From Antedon bifida (lineage: Eukaryota; Echinodermata; Crinoidea; Comatulida; Antedonidae), in assembly GCA_963402885.1 (NCBI GenBank), contig OY727093.1:23931409-23995408 (forward strand): a stretch of DNA of 64,000 nucleotides, given 5' to 3'. Positions 35,701-50,700 of this stretch are shown in pieces. A program made the position numbers and the translations under genes. Position 1 is the first letter of the stretch; the number at the start of each line of letters is the position of its first letter. Below the pieces are notes generated by a model. That model was not told where the DNA came from and ran no database searches. It worked only from the letters and a program-made list of their open reading frames with translations.

Positions 35701-38700
35701 GTGACGTATTAATCCTTGGCGAGTAGCTATTTTCCCACTTTCCTTTCTTGGCTAAGAGCATGACATTCTTATCGATAAAAGAAAATATTAATGTCCTGCG
35801 AACTATTGTCACAAGCACGATATATATGTTATAATTATGTATTATAATAATTTATAGTAATATAAGTACCGTTATTTGTTCTGTCAGCAGTACCACACCA
35901 TTTTAAATGCGTAAAGCTCGATATTAATGTATATAATTATTACATATTCCTCTATATTTATTATAGGCCTAGGTCTTCTTTATTAGATTAATGGAGTATC
36001 CCCAGTAGCGGGTTGCAATGGCCTAGCCTAAAGACACTTTCCTCAAGTGTAAAATATAGGCCTACTGTCATTTATATCAACCAAGAGTACAACCCTTGAA
36101 ACACTCTAGAATACCGCACGTCTATCAAGATGAACTTTGGCGTGAAATGAACGGGGGAAATTTTTCTTTATTAGGGTTCTGTTGTATCGTGGTCTCTTAT
36201 CTTAATGATATGTTTTAAAGGAGTAACCATGTGAAATGTCTTCCAGCGTGTTCATTAGCCACAGCAATTCACGTTATAGTACTTTTTACTGAATTACATG
36301 AAATTCTAGTTTTTCTAGTGTTTGTTTCTTCTCCTTCGTCAGAAATAATTGTACTAATAATATTCCTTAAAACCACTTCCTCGGAACACGTTGATACAGC
36401 TATGTTTTTTTTAAATTTAATTTTACAGTCAGGTGCTTAAGAATGCGTTAGTCACTCTTTATACAAGTGCAAGTCTATTAATAATGTATTTCTTTATCCT
36501 ACATCCTACAACAATGTACTGATTGTGTCATTTGTATCTATCTTGGGAAACATTGAAGAACATTTATTAGTACCAACGGAAAAAGTTCGCACACGCTCAA
36601 TTAAGGAGACTTAGATAGTTTTAATCAATTTACGATAATGGATGATCCCTTTAGGTATAGGCCTATACTATCCATTCATCATTTATTGAACATCAATTTA
36701 TAACCAGGTCCAATGCATAACACGAAACGAAAATGTGTTTATTAAAAAAATATATTGGATTGGAATGAGGTGTCAACGTTTTTAAATATTTTAAATTATT
36801 AGTATATAAGTCCATAATTAAATGTACAGTACAAAAGTCAATTAATGATGCAACAACATGGCACTTTACAACATTGCGAATGTGTGCAATACGAGGCCTA
36901 CTGTACTTTTAATTTGACATTACAATACTTATTGTAGACTAGGTGTAAATTAATAATAAACTACATTAAGATATGAAATAATAGTAAAGACGGATTGTGT
37001 ATGAGTGCCAGAGCAATCTTTTCTCTGCTTGGTTGAGGAGAAAATTCACAATCTATAGATAGAAATATCACAGGATTTATTCTAATTAGCATGCAACTCA
37101 AGTTCAATGCTGGTTGTCTTGCAAACTATTTTAATTTAATTATATTTATATTTCTATACATTCAATTTTGTTTAATTATTAGTAACATTTCTTTTTCTTA
37201 GCAACATATCAACATTTCTTTTACGTAATAACATTTCAACATTTCTTTTACATAAATAACATTTCAACATTTATTTTAACTTAATAACATTTCAACATTT
37301 CTTTTACAAAATAACATGCCACAATTTCTTTTACTTAATAACATTTCAACATTTCTTTTACTTAATAACATGTCAACATATCTTTTACTTAAATAACATG
37401 CCAACATTTCTTTTACTTCATAACATTTAATAACATGTAAACATTCGTTTTGTTACTTTATAACACTTCAACATTTTTAACTTGTGTTTACGTAACTCGT
37501 AATAATATCGTACACATGCTCGTGGTCAATCATGTTCATCATACATTTTGTTGGTTAGGAAATCGTTTTCTTTTATTTTTTCTTCAATATCAAGTATGTA
37601 AGTAACACATCGGTTACGGTACACTACGATCGAATTGTTTTGCTTATTGAGAATGGTAAATTTCTGTAAAGCGGAAGGCTTTATCCTTGGGTAGTTAAGG
37701 TAATAAAAGGATGTTAAGTAATGGTATCTTAAGCAATTTAATCAACAAAGAAAGTAGTTTTCTATTTCCATTTTTTGATGAATCTCTTTTTATAATGCGT
37801 CCTTTTAATTATTTATCGTAATCTAGTTTCCTTGGCGGCCATTTATGATTAGGCCTATACTATTAGTCGATTTGTTGAGATTACTTTCAATCATGGTTTG
37901 CTTGCGTCTGATTACACACTAATGCTCTACTTTGATATGAATGAGCTAAATCACCTTTGCTAAATTCTATTTACTTCAAGGTTAATTGTTAATTGACATT
38001 TTTGAAAATTCACGATGAATGTAGTATGTTAATGTGAATGAGATTAGTGGGGACAAATAGCAGTCATCCCTTATGATTTCGAATATTTAGTCAAAATAGA
38101 ACTCGGTGCACTTCATATTAGAGCAGGGATATTTAGGAATGAAGGGAAACTAGAGGATTCATATGCACTTACAAAACCCCCAGTACACGAAGGTGGTCTA
38201 TGGGAGAAGAAGTTGTTGTCCACGCCTATGCGCAATTCAGCCAAGTTAGGCTACAAGAAACGCTATTCCTTACATACGTCCACCCTCTTATAATATTCAG
38301 TCTAATTTGTGGTTACGTTCCCCTAGGCGACCATAACGTAATATCGTATGTTCTCTTCGATCTAACAGTGTCATTATATCTAGAAAATACAACTTTATCG
38401 ATAAGTAAACTGAGTAAATGTTTCAGAGAACAAAGGAGATGACTTCTTAAAATGGCGTCCATGTATCGTGTTTCGACACGTTCAATATATTATCTTGCCT
38501 AATGGAATTCTTTCAATAATTTTAAATTATATATAAGTTCATGACATCGTACGGTACAAGTAATCACCAGTTTGAGGTCTTTATAAATCTTAGTAGGCTT
38601 ACGAGAATCATCGAAGAATATAAATATTGTTTCTTTAACAAAATTGAAATATACTCTTTAATATTACTGTAGAGGAAATACACATGACTTATAACGTTTG

Positions 38701-41700
38701 CGGTGCGAACTCGTGCTTAATATCAGTCAATAAGTCTTAATCCTAGACATAGAGATCCAGGGTCGTTGATGTTTTCTTACAATCCAGGTACGCTTTAATA
38801 TTTGAAATAAGCGATTTCCGACTCAATGTTATTCCTCTTGAGAATTAACCACTTATCATCCTTGACATAAATGTGAAGATGAGCGAATGTGGCGTAACCG
38901 AATGTCACCAATGTCACCCAATACGCTGCTTCTTTAAATGACTTGGCTCTTTTCTGGAATGATCAATCACCAAAAACAAATTAGATCTTCATTTAAAAAC
39001 CAGAAAAAATCTGATATGAAAGTTGCCGTCATACAAATGATTTTTATAAATCAAAATTTGAAAATCCCCACAACCACCGGTCGATAGATCTTCTGAGTTT
39101 GTATCCCTCAAATTAGTTTTATCACATTGGCACGGTAATCTTATTTGGTAATATATTACTCGGTGTCAATTTCAATTGTAATTTTTATCTTTTCAACAAT
39201 TTTCTTTTCTTTCTTTGTTTTCAAACGTTTATTTACTGTAGTAGCATTAGTTTTTAATCATCTTTGACCTGGTATTTTAACAGTTTTAATGTCTTATACG
39301 TGTACTACACCTATTTGATATGGCGAAATATATACTTTTATTATTAAACATTGATTTTTAAGCCAATAACATATCGGCCTACAGTTTTTGTATAACGTAT
39401 AACAATGAACTGGTATTCGGATTATCAATTAAAAAATTATCGGACACAAAATAAGTAATTTTCTTATACTTATGCTATATGCTGAAATAAAAAAAAACCC
39501 GGACCTAATCACATTGTTATCGCAATAAAATAATTGTACTGATTACATACTGTCACTTTGGCTAAACAATCTGAATTCATCGTGGTTTAATTTATTCAAA
39601 TTCATTTTCATTTCAATAGTTATATGCCCTCTGAATTACTGTATTATTGAGTATTGAACTTTAATTAGAAAATAGATGTTGTTATAGCACCCCTTGGAAT
39701 ATTCATTAATTATATTCATTAGCTACCTTGATATTATAATGTATAATATTTACTACTTGCGACCTAATTGTTCGGTGTTTAAATTCACTTTTGAAGCTCA
39801 CAATATTCTTTCATTATGGATTACGGCAATATACCTAAATGCTGTTTATTATTAACAGAAATACCTGATATTATTATTAAAGTGTGACGATTTTTCGCCT
39901 CACTTCTTTCGGAAAACAGGGTTGTCCCTTCCCTATTGTTATTCACCTGCGGTTTCCCGAGGCATCCAAGCGCAATTATAGCTATTGTAATACTTTCAGC
40001 AATTGACGCGTAAAAGGGTTTAGAAATATGATTTACGAAGGGCTTGATAAACTGATCTTGTGATACGATAATCTGAAATGAGGGGCTCAGACATTTTAAA
40101 TGACCGTGATTATTAATTCTGGCTATGTCGGTAAGAAAGCATAATTGTAGGAGAGATACATTTCCATAATGATATATTTATAGATTGAGATCAAATTATA
40201 CCGGGTATTCTGGGTACATGGAGTCAGTCTAATGCACGAAAACACACACTCCATCTTAAACGCGCGTGCAAACGTATTCTGGCAATGTGTATTCCCATGA
40301 AATTACTGTGTTTTAGTGTGTACCACCAACAATGTATTTACAGTACAGGTACTTTTTCCTGGATAAATATTATGTTAAGTAAATAGATGAATAAATACTG
40401 TATACAATTTTTTTTATATCTTATTTTTAGATTGTACAAATAATTTCTTGTCACGAAATTGTTAATGTTAATATATAATTATAGCTGCCAACAACGAATT
40501 AATTTCTTGTATGATGTTTTTATATGCGAGACCAATAAAGTTTCTGTATTCTATATCAATTAAATAACAATAGCAGGTCAGAAGGAGCTATTTAAGTCAA
40601 GTATCTTATTGTATTATTCTGTTGTGAATTAACATCGATACTGTGAACAAATGAAGTAAATACGGTTTTCATTCAGTGGTCCACGTAAACTTATTAACCT
40701 CAATAGGTGCGTGCACTACCCCATTATACAAGAAAGGGTGCGTATTATGCGACTTATCAATCAGTTGTATATCGCTTTCAAAATCGCTTTATAAAATTGT
40801 TTAAAGTTGTTATGCGATGCCTTTGGCTATAACATTTAGATAAAATGCCATTTTCTGAGTGATAAAAAGTATTGCAAAATGTCCCCTATTAAACATGGGA
40901 TAAATATAACAAAACAGCAAATTATGAGTGGAAAACCATTAATTTTATATAGTAGGCCTACAGTTTAATAATCGTAATACCCTCTGGTATGCTGTCCGTT
41001 CCAAAGTGCTTGCCAGAAATGTTACGAATAAAAACGACAGAAATCCGTAACTGTAATACACTATTATAATTTTCACACGTGAATAAATAGGATCAAAATG
41101 TTACACTTACATACTTTTGGGGATAAAAGTCTCATGTTGGTGTATAATGCAACAAGATTAGCCGGAATCCTCACCTGTTGGCCAGTATCGGATCAGTATC
41201 TCCGTATGTATAAGTGTAACTTATGTTCGATGTTTGCAACCAAAATCGTAATTCGTTAGCATAACGGTTAATTAATCATCTTTAAACATAGAGAAATCTG
41301 AGTATAATTCTAAGTTGACTGTTGCTTTATACCAGAGTTTGGGATTTGAGTTTGAAGCTTTTGTTTTATTAAAAACCGGGTCTCATTGAATCGGAACTGT
41401 GTGCCAAACCTTTACATAATGCCCGTGACTTGTGTTCTTTATAATTGTTTTGTAAACAAATTGTTAATTTTTAAATTTTTATGAATATTATGGAGCGCTT
41501 TGACCATTGTTAAATTACTTCCGACTGATTTTCTATAATTCTTATTAGGCCTATTGTTTGTTTTGTGCCTGTGTGAGTTTTTCCAATTTCAAACTGATTT
41601 AAATATTAATCTTTTAAAGTAATTTATTCATTTGTATTACCTTATTGTTTTAGGGGTCTCGGCTTGAAAGCTGATTGATTTATTTTTTTCATTATTCGAG

Positions 41701-44700
41701 TATTTATGGTTTACTGTAGGCCCAATTATGACACTTTCAATCTCTTCACCATGATTCACATTTGTTTGGTACACAATGGGTATATTTCCTTTAGGCCTAA
41801 TTAAATCGAACTCTGTGTCATCATGAAAAATTTACTTCTAGTGACTCTATCCTCTTGACCTACTTATTTGAAGTATCTCCTAAATATGGTTTGTTGCTGA
41901 TCAATTAACAGCGTTTAGAAAAATTCTAATGAGCCTGACTCCTACAAAAGTATAACATTCCATTTCATTGCGCTATTTATTTATACGTTGTTTTTATTTA
42001 GGCCCAAAAGGCTTCGTTGTTGTGATTTACACGACATAGATGTTATGTTATTTACACGGCGTAAACGTTGTTCTTATTTACACGGGACAAGTGAACGGAG
42101 GCAATTATTAGTCGCGTGCAAAGGCGACTCTACAGCTCACTATGTCGGTCGGTTGGTCGGTTGGTCGGTCGGTAAACGCTAACTCAAATTTGAGCACGCG
42201 ACTGCAGCTATGTATATGGCCTTGTATAAATGCGCTGCGGCTCTATCATAGAAAAGAATGAAATAAAAAAAATTAGAAAACGAAATTGTACATGTAATGC
42301 GATTCAAGTTACAGAAACTAATAAAAATTGAATTACATTATGGGTTTCCGTCTTGGAGTGGTATAGGCCTATACTATGATGATGACACATATGAGAACTA
42401 AAAAGACGGAAGTGCGTCACTATTGTCAGCAAACGATAAATCAAAATATGGATTTCCCACGTAATTTGATAACAATGATGAAACGTATCCATGAGGTACG
42501 GTATCACCAGCAAGTGGTATAAGTTTATGTCATTCATGGAAAAAAATCCCTTGAGAGTACTAACGATGTTGATTCACCGGAAAGTCCCAACAGTTTGGTG
42601 TAGTGTTTTTATTGCAAAGTGAAACTTTCCGAAAATAACTTTAGTAAAATTCCATTTAGCAATTCGCATTAGCCAAATTTACGAAAAATGTGGTTTGAAT
42701 AAGTCAATGAACACTACATTCATGGGATGCCGTAATATATGATATTAATAATAATATAATGTAATGTTTTACGTGGAAGTTCACATTTGGACATTTAGAC
42801 ACAACGTAATGGTGTATGCGGCAACCAATCACAAGCGACAGTTGGGATGTTCCATCGCGTCGTAATTGGTCAAATTACTTGCGCTGCGCTTACGTCCAAG
42901 TTGAAACCGTTCTGAACCTTTTAAGGTTATTTAAAAAATACACCAAAAATATATGTTTTTTGTGAAAATAAGCTTTAAATCAATATTTAAAGCCGCAGAT
43001 ATATATACTGTATATATATTTTTTAATTTAAACACGTGTATGCCTTGCCTATTGATGTACATTAAAGATAAAATGCTTTTTGAGAAATTAATTTATAATT
43101 AGGCATAGGCCTAAGCGTAATGACCAAGATTGTGCTATATATTTAGATCTTGAAATAAGAAATTAAATACAGTAATTAAATAAAGTACATTTTAATATGA
43201 ATATATAACATGTAGTAGCCTAACACAATGTGTTACCGTAATGTGTATTGAGTTTGTTCCGGCTATTCTGCGAGCATTGACCCCAGCTTACAACCCGTCC
43301 CCCGGGTCTCACAAACTTGACATCTAAGCCACACACGCTTCTTCCGCTTTCGATTTCTCGCATTTCAAAATTGAAAGCATAAAGTACTTTGTAGTCATAA
43401 AAATATAATGATGTACGACCTTGTGTGTTTGAATGATGCGCAGGTCGATGTTCATGTTAAACAATATTCCCTAGTCGAAAATATTAAATTACTGTTAAGT
43501 ACGGTAACATTTACAATACTAACAACCAATAATAATTTATAAAACAATAGGCGATACGCTGTATAGAGAGCGTATCACACATTGTTTTTAAATGTAATTG
43601 TTTTATATTATTCATGTTTAAAGAGTGTCCTCCAAACACATGAAAAATAAAGATTAACAAAAAATACATTGAAACGCCATTTTGCAATTTTAATCGAGTT
43701 AATCAAAAAAAATAAATAAATAAATTAAGTTGAAATTCAACCCAAAACCCATTGACTTTAAATTACAGTTTTCAGTTAAATATTTTTTTTTTCGATCTAA
43801 TTTTTGGTCAAAGTGGATAACTATTATGTGAAATTAAAATGGCATATTCAACAAAAACATTAAACAAATGTTCAGGTGAACAGTACATTCGAAAACATAA
43901 AGTTCACGACACCCTGGTCTTACCATAGAGGTAAAATACCTCTATAATGTGGCCTTATAAATTATCATACTTAAACACTGCGTCTCCCAGGCCATAATCG
44001 TTTGCTCTATCGAGTAATACAGTTGAACTCTTATTAAGGGGAAACCTTTGGTACCTAACAGTCCAATGTCCTCTGAATATAGTGGTTAACCGTCGTAATG
44101 TTAAAATTTATTCCATTCGTTACTTTCACTTCAATATGGGTGTCCATGAGACGATATTTCTTTTCGTACATAAGTTGAGGACCCCTTATGAAACGTCACA
44201 AAATAAATATGAGAATTGAGCTAACTGTAATTCGCTAATGCAAACGGTTACTGTCGAGACGTCTGTGTAGGCGAGTGGATTAGACTATGGACTTTACATA
44301 TCGATGTATGGGGGTTCGAATCCTATGAGCTACTTCTGTTACTTTATAGTGAGAGATTATTTAGAGTGTTAGGTTTAGTTATATTTAGGAAGTTCGGCTA
44401 TCTTTCACATGGGGTCCCTAGCTTATGTACGAAAAAACAAATATCGTCCAGGAGAAGGGATTATTTATACTGTATTGTGGAATAACCCCTCCACTTATAT
44501 ATCATCATAACATGACATATCAGTCACAAAGTTCTTTTTAAAAATGTCGGTATGGTGCGTTTCCGTTGAAATTTAATGTAGACGTGATTCGGTTTTTATT
44601 GCAAAATATTTCATGTTTTTATTCTGCTAATAAAATAATACAGATTCTTAATCTGTCAATAGATATTGGGAGACATTATGTTATCCATATTAGTTCTTTC

Positions 44701-47700
44701 CATTGTGCAGACTGACATCGCCAGGGACATTTGAAACATTATATTGTCTGCCTATTATGCTTTTAGGTTGCAATTTATCGTGTCAGTAATAATACTAATA
44801 ACAGTCATGTTATATTTCTGTTATTGAACGTAGGTTACATAAGTTGAATCACAGCCATCCCTTTGAGGCATTGCTGTCATGTAGAATCAATATATTGTGC
44901 AATTGACATTTACAGCATCTACAGCACCACTTAATGCAACTATACAATGTATAGCCTATATTTCAACTGAGAAAGTACCTAGTTAGGTTAGTGAATTGCA
45001 GTTTTTACCTTTTAAAGTAAACGCTAATCTTGTTTAAACATGTGACCGTGAGTTCGTTATTGCGATGAAAATTGGGAAATCAAACATATTCAAAGTGTCA
45101 TTGATTATACATAAATTTGTTTGTCAATCGATATATGGCCTGATGTGTAGACCGAATTCAAGTAAAAATATTTTTGTCTCAACGATTACAGACAACATCT
45201 TATATAAGTCAAGGATAGAATGCCATCCTGAGATGAGAGCGCATCGTCTTGTAGTAATTAGTCAGTACAGTTTTTTTTTATTTATACGTAGTTTTACTTT
45301 CCATGGAGCAAAGATTCCGAAATAAAATATTGAATGAATGAATATACCGCGCCTAAGTAAATTAATCTCTCAGCACTTCAATAGATAGAAAACCACCTGT
45401 ATTTATAGGTTAGGTCTGGCGAATTGTCCAATGGATAAGTTGTCCTAGATGTTATAGTCATCATTATGGCCATGAACTGGAATGAAATACTCACATCATT
45501 TGATATATTCAGAAATGATTCCATACTGATGACAAACAACAAGGTGTTACTCGTAGCTCTTCTTCTTTTTGATATTTGTCGCTTCAGAACATAATCTTCA
45601 TATCAATCATATAGGCCTATCCCATGTGTTACCACGTTAGTTCTTTTAAAACCAAATTATTAAATTATCTCAATACTTTTTTTTAAAATTAATTTTAAAT
45701 GTTGAAAATGTGTGTAGTTGGTCGCTTTCTTGTAGATGCTTTAATTGTAGAATGTAATTAATTTGTTGGTTAATTTCTGTGCTCTGTTCTGAGTTGACAA
45801 ACTATAAGCATAGGTGTTTAGCACCTGTTTGGTCTTTCCTTGCCTTTTTTGTTTTGTCTTTTTCTTTGTATTGTATATGGCAGAAATTGATTAAATAAAT
45901 AATTAAATAAATAAAATGTAGATTCATTTAGTTTAAATATTCTCGTAAAAAAAGCTAGCGTTATCACTGATAAACATACTCGGTATGGAATCTCGATCAG
46001 TATAGTGAAAGTTTTGAGCAAGTAAACCTGTGTAAATATTTATATTGTGAGGCCACGATTATATACAGAGCATAAAAGTATTAAACAACATTCTTACTCA
46101 AGTCTCTTGGATTATATAAAAAAAAACATGATTTACGTATTGACCTGTTGTGTGATAAATCCATCCGTTCACAGCTATGAAAATCCAAAGATGAATGATG
46201 GAATTTTAATTTTCATGATATAACAGTTTATAACCTGTTACTGCCATCCACCACATACCTCTTTAATCGTATTAAAATTACATTTTTTTAAATACAATCA
46301 ATGGTTTGTGTGTGTTTTTAACAGGCTTTGCCTTTTTTGCACGTCAAAGCTTCATATTATTCGAGAAATATCTGTAGACACGTACTAGAGGATACGCGAG
46401 CGTGGGAAACGAGTGTACCCTCTTTTTTTTTTTAATTACTCAAGTATTTTGTTACAAATACAAGCAGGACAGTATCACACAATACAATTTAGAATTAAAA
46501 TACAACGTACCCAAAACCAACACATTTATAAGACCACTGAATGTTAGAGAATGATGACTCTTCTATTGTCTGTAGTCTCAGAGCAACCCAATTTTATATT
46601 ATATGCAAATGATTTAATAAATTGAATTGAATATAATTCACTGCAGTGAATAAAAAATGATGTTGAACTTAACATTTAGGCCTATTTCTTTAAAAGGAGT
46701 CATAAAGAGGTCGGTATATAGTGGTTATGGAACTATGCTGTGTTAATATCATATCCTCAGGACAAATGTTTGTTTTTTTTATATTGTAATTAATTCAAAT
46801 GACAAACCTTACCTAAAGGCATAATTCTTTCTTAATCAAGCCTTAGTATGTCATCGTCGTACTTCTAAAATATCGATGTAAATCTAATGTAGGAACGGTA
46901 TAGCTTTTAAAACTTGTTTTTTAAATGATGATTATAGCTGAATGTTTGAACGTTTAGTAGCATTGTCTGATGAAGAAAGGTTAGTCAGCATAAGTATCTA
47001 AAAAAGGAGAATACAGTAGTACAAGAGGTTTACTATATTTGCTTAGACTGTATATCATTAGAGTTGAGGTATTTTAACAGGAACTATACGTCAGAAAAGC
47101 TAGACTGCTAATTACTGCTAATACGAAGTAAATGGGGTCAGATACATAGAAAATAAACACGTATACATAACAGTATAACACGTTAACTTAAATGATGTTC
47201 ATTTTTAATATCAATGAAATATAGGCCTAACATTTTTGTCCCTCGGAGTTCCAGGTACCGAGTAGTCTTATCTACAAACATTATTTTATATTTATAGCAA
47301 TAATTACGTTGTTTAATGAGTCCTGTCCGTCTCACGGGAGTCACTCAACGAAATGTTCGTTATCGCAGGCCGGTGGTAACAGTGTGACATCCTGAGAAAT
47401 TACATTTATTTATATACATATAAGACACAAAATTGAGATTTAAAAAGTAGGCTACAGTACTGATTGTACTATATTGTTTCAAGTTTAAAAAAGCTGAATT
47501 TATTTGATGGTCTTTATTTATGAATTCCTAGAACTGTATCTTGTACATTTATAGGCTCAAAAAACAGCAACTACAATAGGCTTACAATTGATAAAAAGCA
47601 CATTCAGTTTCTAATATGTGTTAATTTTTAATATGTCTCTCAATACGGAATACATCAAACATATAAAAAATGGCTAGTTTTCCCAACGGAGTTTAACTCA

Positions 47701-50700
47701 TTATGGATAAGACCGCTTCAGGTTTTAGCAACAAGAAACTGTACTTTTTATTACAGTTTCAAGTGTTTTATGCACATCTGCATGTGTACTGACATCGATT
47801 CAGAAAATTATAATCCTTTGTGACAGAATTGGAAATAAAATATTGCACTTCGAAGATATAAAACCACGTTTCCTCAGAGTCAAAAGAAAAACTATAGTAA
47901 AAGTGTGACAATAATATACGATACATCATTCTTCCGCCTGCCGTTAATTTGCAAATTTATGCCGATACAGCATTGCAAAGTCGATTCATTACTAGTGAAA
48001 ACACATCACAGCATTATTAACGCTTTACTACTAAGAGTTTTATACAATTGTATGAAGAAAAAAATAGAAAGCATGCTTATGATATAAATTTACATTTGAC
48101 ATAGTGATTTTCTTTTAATCTCTGCACAGTATTTAGCCATATTTTTTATTTATGGTACATTTCCTCTTTGCCAATGATTTGCCACATGTACATTCATTAT
48201 CATCAGTTTGCATTTTGCAAAATAGACTAATACAATTATATATCAACAACATATTATTTTTATCAGAACATCTAACAGTTGGAAAACGTTTGAATATTTA
48301 GCAATTTGATTGATTCTCAGTGGGGGATTAAAAAACAGGACCCACCCAGACCAATCAAATTTATGTATAAATAGAAAGGCGTGTGATGCTATTGATTTGT
48401 CAATAACTTCCATATTGGGAAACCAAATTTAAACGACTACGCTTTCCTCATGTTCTTATCGCAGTGGAGAAGGAATATTATAATTTTGTATATGCCTCTC
48501 TCATCATTGGTAAATTAAAATGTATACATTTTTATAGCTTTAATATAATTACGATAGAATAAATCGATTGAATCAGTGATATATTCTATTAACGATTAGA
48601 TGATTGATTGATAAAACAATCGTTTAATCAATAACCTATCAATCAAACCAATAACATATTAATCAAACAATAACCTATCAATCAAACCAATAACCTATCA
48701 ATCAAACCAATAACCAATCAATCAAACCAATAACCTATCAATCAAACCAATAACCTATCAATCAAACCAATAACCGATCAATCAAACCAATAACCAATCA
48801 ATCAAACCAATAACCTATCTATCAAACCAATAACATATCAATCAAACAATAACCTATCAATCAAACAAATAACCGATCAATCAAACAAATAACCTATCAA
48901 TCAAATCAATAACCGATCAATCAAATCAATAACCGATCAATCAAACCAATAACCGATCAATCAAACCAATAACCAATCAATCAAACCAATAACCTATCTA
49001 TCAAACCAATAACATATCAATCAAACAATAACCTATCAATCAAACAAATAACCGATCAATCAAACAAATAACCTATCAATCAAATCAATAACCGATCAAT
49101 CAAATCAATAACCGATCAATCAAATCAATAACCGATCAATCAAACCAATAACCGATCAATCAAACCAATAACCTATCAGTCAAACCAATAACCAATCAAT
49201 CAAACCAATAACCGATCAATCAAACCAATTTTTATTTTTTATTTTTTTATTTTAACCATATTTAATGAGGGTGATCCATCCAGCATTTGCTGATTATTTG
49301 GGACCCTCAGGATAACCTATCAATTAAACCAATAACCTATCAATCAAACCAATAACCTATCAATCAAACCAATAACATATCAATCAAGCCAATAACCTAT
49401 CAATCAAACAATAACCTATCAATCAAACCAATAACCTATCAATCAAACCAATAACATATCAATCAAACCAATAACCGATCAATCAAACCAATAACCTATC
49501 AATCAAACCAATAACCTATCAATCAAACCAATAACCGATCAATCAAACCAATAACATATCAATCAAACCAATAACCGATCAATCAAGCCAATAACCTCTC
49601 AATCAAGCAATGACCTATCAAGACTTAAAAACAATGATTTATGTAATCGGACCCATGTCAGTAGACACCTAAAACATGTCATCTTCTGTCAAAATATGTA
49701 ATCGAATCCTTGAGAGTGACAGTATTATTGCCTTGTTCTAGAAGATAATATCTGCGATAGACATGAATTAGTGTCTCATATTTCAAAACATTATAATAAT
49801 ATTTAAACGTATTAACATCATATGAAATATTTCTCAAGGAAAAATTGTCCTTTCCAAATAGTATATAATATATAAAAATAGGCCTACCGAATGATATTTT
49901 TGTAACTATTGCCACTAGAGTGTCTTAATTCAAATTAATTCTCATCTGTTAGAAGCAGATAGACATGATATCAATTCACTTGCGACTATGTAGGCCTACC
50001 ATAATATATATAACAAGACCAACAGCCATTAAGTCGCGTGCTACAATGCATAGTGATACCGGACCGACAGACAGACCGACAGACCGACAGACAGACCGAC
50101 CGACCGACATAGTGAACTATAGAGTCGCGTCCACGCGACTAAAAACTAACTCATGTAATTGTATGATGTATCAAATATACTGTTACGAAGAATATATCAA
50201 AGAATGATCGTATTCAGTAACTCATTGCGTGAAAATATAACCTCCTATGCAATTAGTGTAATCCCTTATGAGCAGGTAACTCTTCCCTATCTCACACATT
50301 ATCATGGCCTTTTCGCGCGTGTTAAAACACTCTTCACGGCCTAAAAACACAAAACACTCTTCACGGCCTAAAAACACAAAAGGTTCTGTAAACCTAATTA
50401 GGCAAAATATATGCCTTTAGAGAATACCCTCAACTATTAAAATAATAACATTTGCTGTATTGCTTTGTCCCAAATAAATGACGTAATCATCGTTACAATG
50501 CTTAATTTGAAACAATAGTCAAACAAAGCAAACAGCAGTAATAATAATAACTATATATAACTGTAGTAATCTTCCCTGGCTTAACACATAGTATGAGATG
50601 AAATTCCAAAATGAACACACCTCGGTCACACAATGGGATATGCAAATGATCTGAAATATTCAAATTAGGAGTAAAAAAATATATAGGATCCCACCACTCA

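Noticed and set aside
44259..44331. Functional tRNA gene
   Set aside because: The B-box is perfect, but acceptor and T stems do not pair well and the block lies inside a foldback element, so I call it tRNA-derived only.
48628..49620. CRISPR array (regular short repeats)
   Set aside because: Units of 20 bp are head-to-tail without unique spacers, and the DNA is clearly eukaryotic.
49965..50207. Protein with TDRPTDRQTDRPTD repeats
   Set aside because: The repeats are translation of the GACC run inside a short MITE. The frame crosses the element borders and has no coding context.
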